DNA from: JBGOUJ01 sp041477005
GTDB taxonomy: Bacteria > Acidobacteriota > Terriglobia > Bryobacterales > JACQDG01
Assembly (NCBI GenBank): GCA_041477005.1
Contig: JBGOUJ010000504.1
Coordinates: 1 to 5,787, forward strand
Reading direction: 5' to 3'
DNA: 5,787 nucleotides
The position numbers were made by a program, and so were the translations under genes. Below the pieces are notes generated by a model. That model was given only the letters and a program-made list of their open reading frames with translations, searched no databases and was not told the origin of the DNA. Of this stretch, positions 1 to 5,045 are shown piece after piece (position 1 is the stretch's first letter; every line of letters starts with the position of its first letter).

Positions 1-334
1 AATGCTCCACTACCCGATCCGCCGGCGTGCCGGCAGCCGCCCCCAGTTTCTGCCGCCATTCATCATGACCTTCATTGCTGATCGCGACCCAATCCACGGC
101 GCAGAGCACGATCGGCGCCTGACCGGCCGCGAAGAGAATAATGCCGCGGGCGCTCAACCGGTCCACGATCTCAGCCGCCGCCTTTACACCGCCAAGACAC
201 AAGGGAGCCCCGAGGGGCGGAGTGACGTTGAAGTGAAAAGTCGCGACCGAAAGGTCCTCGCCGGCTCCTTTCAGAACCCGTTCCACTGCGACCGGGGCCG
301 AAGCCAGGAAGGCGCGGCGAGACAGCGGATACAT
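1..334 (-). CDS. Neutral ceramidase-like secreted protein, N-terminal part (cut by left edge)
   Basis: Reading leftward from ATG at 334-332, the frame stays open for 111 codons to the window edge, so only the N-terminus is present. Residues 4-10 (LSRRAFL) match the twin-arginine export consensus, with R6 and R7, though the hydrophobic stretch behind them is short. Residues 36-85 read FNVTPPLGAPL, then an EIVDRLSARGIILF segment, then IVLCAVDW. From memory, this resembles the start of neutral/alkaline ceramidase-like proteins (TPPxG opening, D-x-L-x-AR, then a hydrophobic strand ending in D). Ceramidases cleave the amide bond of ceramide, but many bacterial relatives have no known substrate, and the catalytic region lies outside the window. 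The start is supported by a good ribosome binding site 10 bases upstream and by the leader. The gene follows the hydrolase stop by 14 bases and is probably the third gene of the leftward operon. Reality of the gene is fairly sure; the family is moderately sure. Confidence 0.72.
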   Translation of the reverse strand, partial: MYPLSRRAFLASAPVAVERVLKGAGEDLSVATFHFNVTPPLGAPLCLGGVKAAAEIVDRLSARGIILFAAGQAPIVLCAVDWVAISNEGHDEWRQKLGAAAGTPADRVVEH

Positions 335-344
335 GCGGCAACGG

Positions 345-350
345 CTCCTT
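345..350 (-). promoter_or_regulatory. Ribosome binding site of the ceramidase-like gene
   Basis: On the minus strand this reads AAGGAG, a strong Shine-Dalgarno core 10 bases before the ATG at 334. It overlaps the TAA stop of the upstream hydrolase (349-351), so ribosomes finishing the hydrolase sit directly on this site. It decides the start of the downstream gene and supports translational coupling. Confidence 0.7.
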
Positions 351-1683
351 ACGGTTTCAACCACCGATCCAGAAACAGGAACGCCTTCGTGCCGTGGATC
401 AGGTGCAGCCCTCGGAACAGCCCGAACTCGATCCGGTCGCCGGCCCCCAGCCGCCGGTAGATGTCTCGCGACCGGGTGAACTCGATGAAGCCGTCTTTGA
501 AGTAGGCCGCGGTGTCGAGCGTGCCCGACTCGATGAACAGCGGCCGCGGGGCGACCAGGGAAGCCAGGTCGGCGTCCGAAAACTCGGTGATCAGATTGGT
601 GAAGAAGGCGTACTCTTCCGGGGTGTCGATGTAAGGCGTCGAATAAGGCGAGGGTTCGAATTGCTTCTTCGTGGTCTGGTTGAAGTAGCCGGAGACGGCT
701 ACCGCGGCTAGGCGGGTGTCGGCGGCCGCGGCGTAAAGCGTGGTACGCCCGCCCCAGGAAATGCCATAGAAGCCGATGCGCGAAGGATCGACTGGGGCCA
801 GCGTTTGGAGGAAATCCACCACCCGCACCATCTTCCACTGCTCGAGAATCTGGAGCGTGGTCCCGATCGAGATGGCCTTGCGGTGCAGCCGGCTGCGCTG
901 GGCCGCGTCGTTGATGATGTACGGCGCAAAGACTATGTAGCCCCGCTCGGCCGCCTGCGCCCCGAAGCGCCGCATGTAGTCGTCGCGCTCGGAGACGCCG
1001 GCGCTCATCGCCGGCGACCCGGCCATCCCGTGCTGGCAGATTAAGGCCGGCCGGCGTCCGGGCCGCTTGGGTGTGAGCAGCATGCCGTAGGCCTCGACGC
1101 CGGGCACCGCCTCCAGCCACACCCGCTCGGTCCGGTAACTCTCGTTCTCGCCGAGCAGTTCCCGGCGGGGGTGGAGCGGTGTTTTCTCGGCCGGGAAGCC
1201 GCCCATCCACTCGATGAACCGCTTGCGGTGCGGCTCGACCGAGGCCAGGTAGCGCTCGAGCGAGGAAAAGTCCCGGTTCCATTTGGATTCGCGCTTCGCC
1301 TCCGACTCGGCGATCAGCCGGTCGTAGTATCTTTCGATCTGCCGGTATTGTTCGTTGAGCAGCGGGCTTTCCGTGGTGCGGGCCGAGACGAGGTAGGTCT
1401 CCGAAAGAGCCGGTGACGTGCCCGGCTCGAGCCGAAAATCGAGCCGGCCGGCGGGCTTAGCCGCCTCGATGGCCATTTCAAAGCCGGGTGCATCCACGTA
1501 GACCACGTAATCGCCGGCCGGCAAATCGAAGGAGTATTGGCCGGCGCCGTTCGACACGGCGAAGACCGTCTCCAGGTTGTGCTCGAAGGGGCTGGCCCCG
1601 ACGCGCGCCCCGGCCACCGGCTTGCCGTCCGGCGTGGTTACTACGCCCGAGAGCACCGCCAGCGCGATGGCCAGTTTCAGCAT
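349..1683 (-). CDS. Secreted alpha/beta hydrolase with N-terminal carboxypeptidase-regulatory-like domain
   Basis: A 444-residue putative esterase or acyl hydrolase. Residues 2-11 form a short hydrophobic leader after one lysine, so export is likely but the cleavage site is unclear. Residues 12-85 (SGVVTTPDGKPVAGARV, then GQYSFDLPAGDYVV) look like a carboxypeptidase-regulatory-like beta-sandwich. A charged linker of about residues 105-185 leads to the catalytic domain. This has an HG oxyanion-type turn (H218-G219), a nucleophile elbow GISWG with Ser309, a likely acid Asp390 in SGTLD, and a likely catalytic His427 in GLHLIHG. The triad order and the His-x-x-His ending recall the dienelactone-hydrolase / acetyl-xylan-esterase group (Abhydrolase_7-like), whose substrates vary. 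ATG at 1683 is the only usable start: an in-frame stop lies about a dozen codons upstream with no other start codon between. It overlaps the deacetylase stop by 7 bases and is second in the leftward operon. Catalytic class is confident; substrate is unknown. Confidence 0.88.
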   Translation of the reverse strand: MLKLAIALAVLSGVVTTPDGKPVAGARVGASPFEHNLETVFAVSNGAGQYSFDLPAGDYVVYVDAPGFEMAIEAAKPAGRLDFRLEPGTSPALSETYLVSARTTESPLLNEQYRQIERYYDRLIAESEAKRESKWNRDFSSLERYLASVEPHRKRFIEWMGGFPAEKTPLHPRRELLGENESYRTERVWLEAVPGVEAYGMLLTPKRPGRRPALICQHGMAGSPAMSAGVSERDDYMRRFGAQAAERGYIVFAPYIINDAAQRSRLHRKAISIGTTLQILEQWKMVRVVDFLQTLAPVDPSRIGFYGISWGGRTTLYAAAADTRLAAVAVSGYFNQTTKKQFEPSPYSTPYIDTPEEYAFFTNLITEFSDADLASLVAPRPLFIESGTLDTAAYFKDGFIEFTRSRDIYRRLGAGDRIEFGLFRGLHLIHGTKAFLFLDRWLKP

Positions 1684-2432
1684 TTCATCCCTCCCAGAAG
1701 CCCGCCCAGAAGATCATCCTGCGGATAAGCATGGCCGCGATGCTGGCGAAACCCTTCGGCGCACTCCACCCCAACCCGCGCCCCGACCGTCGCCGACCAC
1801 CGCCTCATGGCTTCCAGATACTCATCCATGCCGTGCTGGGCGCGGAGCCATTCGCGCTGGCTGCGGTGGCAGGCGAGCATGTCGGCCTTCAACCCGATCA
1901 CGTCGGAAATGTCGATGGCCAGGGAAAAAGGGACCGGCTCGCCGAAGATATCGGCGCCCTCAATCGGGGCGGCATAGTAGAGGTGCGGGATGCGATCGAC
2001 GGCCGGCGCGCCGGGCAGGCGGCCGGTCTGGAAATTCGGCGCCGGCGCTCCGAAGCAGGCGCTGCGCGCCAGCCTGCTGGTGATCTCGTGGTCCACCATG
2101 TAATCCTGCGGCGAATGCGAGATCACGATCGCCGGATCCACCTGCCGGATCAGTTCCACGGTCTGCTGGATCGCCGGTGCGTCATAGCAAATCAAAAGGT
2201 CCCGGCAGTCGAGGCAATGATACGTGCCCCGAATCATCGCCGCCGCGGCTCTTCCCTCCTCCATCCGCACGCGGGCAATCTCAGCGGGCGGCAGCTCCCG
2301 GCTGCCGCAATCCCCCGGCGTCATGGAAGCGATATGGATCTCCCAGCCTTTGTCCTGCAGCCGGATCAGCGCCCCGGCGCAGAGGAATTCCGCGTCGTCG
2401 GGGTGCGCCAGGATCGAAAGAGCGCGGGGCAT
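1677..2432 (-). CDS. PIG-L/LmbE-family zinc-dependent N-deacetylase
   Basis: A 251-residue protein of usual length for the PIG-L family, which removes the N-acetyl group from N-acetylglucosamine-type sugars and related amides. The N-terminus carries the hallmark AHPDDAE (residues 9-15): H10 and D13 are the expected zinc ligands and D12 the general base. The third ligand is expected at H115 in YMVDHE (residues 111-116), following the strand AIVISHSPQD. No signal peptide is seen, so the enzyme should be cytoplasmic, unlike the two genes after it. ATG at 2432 is fixed by an in-frame TAA at 2450-2448, five codons upstream. No clear ribosome binding site precedes it, only a weak GGAAC. The C-terminal LLGGLLGG comes from a 12-base tandem duplication that also holds the next gene's ribosome binding site. 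It is first gene of the leftward operon. Family is very sure. The substrate could be a sugar, a thiol precursor like those of MshB/BshB, or an antibiotic-like compound. Confidence 0.93.
   Translation of the reverse strand: MPRALSILAHPDDAEFLCAGALIRLQDKGWEIHIASMTPGDCGSRELPPAEIARVRMEEGRAAAAMIRGTYHCLDCRDLLICYDAPAIQQTVELIRQVDPAIVISHSPQDYMVDHEITSRLARSACFGAPAPNFQTGRLPGAPAVDRIPHLYYAAPIEGADIFGEPVPFSLAIDISDVIGLKADMLACHRSQREWLRAQHGMDEYLEAMRRWSATVGARVGVECAEGFRQHRGHAYPQDDLLGGLLGGMKC
1689..1694 (-). promoter_or_regulatory. Ribosome binding site of the hydrolase, inside the deacetylase gene
   Basis: The minus strand reads GGAGGG, with the GGAGG core at 1694-1690, 6 bases before the hydrolase ATG at 1683. 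The site lies inside the last codons of the deacetylase, whose TGA (1677-1679) falls after the hydrolase start (ATGCTGA overlap). This arrangement implies coupled translation and confirms the hydrolase start. Confidence 0.7.
1689..1712. repeat. 12-base tandem duplication, two copies, at the deacetylase 3' end
   Basis: Two adjacent 12-base units, 1689-1700 (ccctcccagaag) and 1701-1712 (cccgcccagaag), differ only at 1692/1704. On the coding strand they encode LLGG twice. The single difference turns GGGCGGG into GGGAGGG, so only the distal copy is a good Shine-Dalgarno site for the hydrolase. It is probably a small slippage duplication near a non-conserved C-terminus. Confidence 0.75.
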
Positions 2433-2433
2433 G

Positions 2434-2467
2434 GGGACCGTTCCGTATTATCCATGATTTCGGTCCC
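2434..2467. repeat. Inverted repeat with 7-base arms between the divergent operons
   Basis: The arms gggaccg (2434-2440) and cggtccc (2461-2467) are perfect reverse complements separated by 20 bases. The left arm ends one base before the deacetylase ATG. The spacer contains the candidate minus-strand -10 box. The spacing could suit a dimeric regulator binding two half-sites, but a 7-base pair of arms in GC-rich DNA can also arise by chance. Confidence 0.45.
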
Positions 2468-2536
2468 GATAGGCGTCGCCGGCTCTTTTCCGCGGTTCCT
2501 GGTCTCCAGAGCTGGCGCGTAGTATCCTACAGCCAC

Positions 2537-2543
2537 AGGAGAG
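2537..2543 (+). promoter_or_regulatory. Ribosome binding site of the bicupin gene
   Basis: AGGAGAG, with the AGGAG core ending 6 bases before the ATG at 2548. It is a strong, well-spaced Shine-Dalgarno site that fixes the bicupin start, which is also where the signal peptide begins. Confidence 0.8.
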
Positions 2544-2547
2544 TAAC

Positions 2548-3360
2548 ATGCGACCGTACTGTGCCGTTTTGCTGCTTGCGGGTGTGGTGGCCGTTAGTCC
2601 CGGGGCCGGCGCCGAAATTCACGATGTCGTCAAGGGCGCCGACATCGATTCCATGCTCTCGCGAACGCGCGGGGAGCAGCCGTTGCACCAGATGCCGAAC
2701 TATGCCCTATGGCTCAAGGTCCAGCAGGGCAAGCCCGGCCCCCGCGAGACCCACGACGATTCCGATGACGTCCTCGTCATCCGTCACGGCTCCGGCCGCG
2801 TCACGCTGGGCGAGCCCCAGCGGGTCCACGAAATCGGCCCCGGCGATATGATCAATATTCCCCGCCACACGCCGCACCAGCTCGACCCCGGCTCCGGCCG
2901 CCTGGAGTATGTCGTGGTCCGCATCTTTCCGACCGGCGAAAACGTTCCCCCGCGTCCCGGCATCCGCCCCGCCGCCCGCAAGATGCCCGACGTTCTGAAG
3001 AAATCCGAGATCGACGCCACTTTCGTGAAGTTCACCACCAACCAGCCCATCCACTCCGCCCCCAATTTCACCATGAACTACGTCATCTACCCCGCCCACG
3101 CCGGCCCCTGGGAAGCGCACAAGGGCTGCGTCGATATTTACTTCCTGCAGACCGGCACCGCGACCGCCCAGCTCGGCGGCGAGATCCAGAACGTCAAGGA
3201 AGAGAGTCCCGGCGAGCCCCGCGGCGACGCAGTGAAGGGCGCGCGCACCCATCAGATCGGCCCCGGGGACATCGTGCTCATCCCCCGCAACACCGCCCAC
3301 CACATGGACCCCGGCCCCGGCAAGCTCGGCTACGTCCTGATGAAGGTCTGGGCCGATTGA
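2548..3360 (+). CDS. Secreted two-domain cupin protein (bicupin), function unknown
   Basis: A 270-residue protein with a Sec signal peptide: a hydrophobic core at residues 5-17 and a likely cleavage after A22 in GAGA-E. The mature part is an internal duplication. Residues about 32-127 and 154-268 share the series I-D, QP-L/I-H, PN, GP, E-x-H, H-E/Q-IGPGD and DPG, and the second copy carries an insertion of about 19 residues near 212-231. Each half has a cupin motif 1 of form E-x-H-x4-D-x6-G (E67, H69, D74, G81; E189, H191, D196, G203), where the textbook motif is H-x-H-x4-E. Each half also has a cupin motif 2 ending in His (GDMINIPRHTPH with H110; GDIVLIPRNTAH with H251). Metal binding in both halves is therefore plausible. 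Cupins serve as enzymes, isomerases or sugar binders, and no specific reaction can be assigned. The gene is joined stop-to-start to the glycosyltransferase. Fold and export are confident. Confidence 0.88.
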   Translation: MRPYCAVLLLAGVVAVSPGAGAEIHDVVKGADIDSMLSRTRGEQPLHQMPNYALWLKVQQGKPGPRETHDDSDDVLVIRHGSGRVTLGEPQRVHEIGPGDMINIPRHTPHQLDPGSGRLEYVVVRIFPTGENVPPRPGIRPAARKMPDVLKKSEIDATFVKFTTNQPIHSAPNFTMNYVIYPAHAGPWEAHKGCVDIYFLQTGTATAQLGGEIQNVKEESPGEPRGDAVKGARTHQIGPGDIVLIPRNTAHHMDPGPGKLGYVLMKVWAD

Positions 3361-5007
3361 ATGCGGCGCGGCCTGCTGCTCGCGTTACTGGCGATCTTTG
3401 TCGGCCGCATTGTACTCACCTACCGCGTCTTCAATGACATTACCGATGAATCCGGCCACATCCGGGCAGGTCTGGAAATTCTGGCGACCGGGTCTTACGT
3501 AGTCGAGGCGCAGCACCCGCCTCTCAGCCGGCTCGTGCTGGGCGTGCTGCCGTATTATTTTTCGGGGTTGCATTTTAACCCGCGCGAGAACCCCTGGGAC
3601 TCCGGGACCTGGACCTTTTGCGAGCCTTCCCGTTATTGGAAATCGCTGGCCCTGGCTCGCGCCGGCAATCTCGTATTCGCTCTGATCATTTTTTACTTCG
3701 TCTATCGCTGGAGCTCGCGACTCTATGGCGAGTGGTCGGGCGTGGCGGCCTGCCTGCTCGCCGTCTGCTCGCCGAACCTCATCGCCCACGCCTCGCTGGC
3801 CACCATCGATATTTCTTCCGCCGCCACGGTCCTGGTCGCGGCGTATTGCTTTTGGCTTTGGAGCCGCCAACCGGGGCTTGGCTACTGCCTCGCTTCCTCG
3901 GCCGCCTTCAGTCTGGCGGCGCTGTGCAAATTCTCGGGGCTCTTCTTTCTGCCGCCGCTGGCCATCGTTTTCTTTCTGGCCGCCCGGGTGGGCCGCTGGA
4001 GGCACGAGGGCCTGGGACTGGTCCGCTGGGAAGTGGTTCGAACCGTTGCCACGAGAGCCGCGGCGTTCGTTCTACTGTTTTGGATCGCGATATGGGCCGG
4101 CTATCTGTTCCAGGCCACGATTCCTCCGCCGCCGGGCCACCACGCTCCCCCTCTGCCGCCGCCGCAAAACCTCGCGCAAAGGGTCCTGCGGTTGCATCTG
4201 CTGCCGCCGATGTTCAGCGCGGGCGTGGGCGAGATCCTGCTCCACAACAAGAGCGGCCATCAAGCCTATCTGCTGGGAAAATTCTCCACGAGCGGTTGGT
4301 GGTATTACTTTCCGGTCGTGGTGGCTGTCAAGAGCACGCTTCCCCTGCTTATGCTGGTGGCGCTCGGCGGTGGCCTATGGGCCTGGGGCCGCTACCGCGG
4401 GACGGCCCAAGAAACCATCTACCCGCTTCTGGCGGTGGCCGTGATCCTCGGGGTGAGCATGGCGGCCCGATTGAATATCGGCGTCCGGCACATTCTGGCG
4501 ATCTATCCCTTCCTGGCCATCCTGGGATCCGGTCTTTTTGCCGACCGGGAGCGGCTGCCGTTTCGCCCGTGGCCGGTGCTGATTCTGGCGACCCTTCTAG
4601 CCGTCTGGCACGCGGGCGAATCGGTCATCGCCCACCCGGACTACCTGGCCTACTTCAACGAGATCGCGCGGGGCAGGGAAGAGCGGTTCCTACTCGACAG
4701 CAACCTCGACTGGGGCCAGGATCTGGCGCGGCTGGGGCAATATATGCGCGCGCGGCGCATCGACAGGGTTCACTTGGGCTATTTCGGCAAGAGCCATCCG
4801 TACCGGTTCGGAATAGACGACGCACCTCTGCGCGCCGCCGGGCCGCAGCCGGGATGGACCGCGATCAGCGTCAATCATTTGATGGGTCTCGATGTGGCGC
4901 CGGCTCATTTCCAGTGGCTTCGCGAGCGCAAGCCCGTCGGCCGCGTCGGCAAGTCGATCTGGATTTATTACCTGCCGGCGCCCGAAAGCGGCCCTGGGTC
5001 GAATTAA
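3361..5007 (+). CDS. GT39/PMT-like polytopic membrane glycosyltransferase
   Basis: A 548-residue inner-membrane protein with about ten or eleven hydrophobic segments (for example 4-20, 98-115, 126-145, 153-168, 175-208, 234-252, 314-340, 353-370, 376-393, 402-417). Family features are the acidic pair D29-E30 in the first outer loop (TDESGH), the expected catalytic site of PMT/ArnT-type enzymes. Others are QHPPL with H52, GWWYYFP (312-318) followed by K324, NIGVRH (372-377), HPDYLAYFNE (425-434) and DSNLDWGQD (446-454) in the C-terminal soluble part. Such enzymes move a sugar from a polyprenyl-phosphate donor to a protein, lipid or glycan on the outer face of the membrane; donor and acceptor here are unknown. 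A proline-rich stretch (254-269) follows a membrane segment. The ATG immediately follows the bicupin TGA in the same frame, so no longer start is possible. GAAGG at 3342-3346 is too far to be a normal ribosome binding site, so coupling to the bicupin is likely. Confidence 0.9.
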   Translation: MRRGLLLALLAIFVGRIVLTYRVFNDITDESGHIRAGLEILATGSYVVEAQHPPLSRLVLGVLPYYFSGLHFNPRENPWDSGTWTFCEPSRYWKSLALARAGNLVFALIIFYFVYRWSSRLYGEWSGVAACLLAVCSPNLIAHASLATIDISSAATVLVAAYCFWLWSRQPGLGYCLASSAAFSLAALCKFSGLFFLPPLAIVFFLAARVGRWRHEGLGLVRWEVVRTVATRAAAFVLLFWIAIWAGYLFQATIPPPPGHHAPPLPPPQNLAQRVLRLHLLPPMFSAGVGEILLHNKSGHQAYLLGKFSTSGWWYYFPVVVAVKSTLPLLMLVALGGGLWAWGRYRGTAQETIYPLLAVAVILGVSMAARLNIGVRHILAIYPFLAILGSGLFADRERLPFRPWPVLILATLLAVWHAGESVIAHPDYLAYFNEIARGREERFLLDSNLDWGQDLARLGQYMRARRIDRVHLGYFGKSHPYRFGIDDAPLRAAGPQPGWTAISVNHLMGLDVAPAHFQWLRERKPVGRVGKSIWIYYLPAPESGPGSN

Positions 5008-5045
5008 GAAGAGAGGAATCGACGTCGTAAGAGAAGTGGTCCCTG
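5008..5045. other. Short convergent gap, no clear terminator
   Basis: These 38 bases lie between two converging genes. I looked for a stem-loop with a T-run on either strand and found none. There is only an 8-base palindrome, cgacgtcg (5020-5027), and a 5-base stem gtggt/accac running into the dehydrogenase 3' end. Termination, if it occurs here, is not of an obvious intrinsic type. Confidence 0.5.

Larger units (their letters stand above)
2433..2547. promoter_or_regulatory. Divergent intergenic region holding the promoters of both operons
   Basis: These 115 bases separate the starts of two divergent operons, so both promoters are expected here or overlapping the gene starts. On the minus strand, GATAAT (2452-2447) is a 5-of-6 match to a -10 box, but no good -35 lies 16-18 bases upstream. 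If used, it would leave a leader of only a few bases before the deacetylase ATG, which fits that gene's lack of a ribosome binding site. On the plus strand, TAGTAT (2520-2525) is a weaker -10 candidate that would give a leader of roughly 16 bases containing the bicupin ribosome binding site. The role of the region is sure from gene layout; the individual boxes are tentative. Confidence 0.5.

Noticed and set aside
2..460. 152-codon plus-strand open frame at the left edge
   Set aside because: It is antisense to the ceramidase-like N-terminus and the hydrolase 3' end, which have family motifs and proper ribosome binding sites; its own translation is Arg-rich without structure.
1488..2522. 344-codon plus-strand open frame opposite the deacetylase and hydrolase
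   Set aside because: It lies antisense to two genes with clear catalytic motifs, its protein is Arg/Pro-rich with no domain pattern, and it has no ribosome binding site. It is a by-product of high GC.
2496..2525. Plus-strand promoter with ttcctg as -35 and tagtat as -10 for the bicupin
   Set aside because: The -35 candidate matches only two of six consensus positions and the -10 four of six, which is near chance; mentioned only as part of the intergenic region.
2707..3303. 198-codon minus-strand open frame opposite the bicupin
   Set aside because: Its Gly/Ala/Asp-rich translation simply mirrors the bicupin's strongly C-ending codons; the bicupin frame has the signal peptide and duplicated motifs.
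3618..5030. 470-codon plus-strand open frame overlapping the glycosyltransferase
   Set aside because: The product is low-complexity Arg/Gly/Ala/Pro sequence, whereas the other frame shows conserved GT39 motifs and membrane segments along its whole length.
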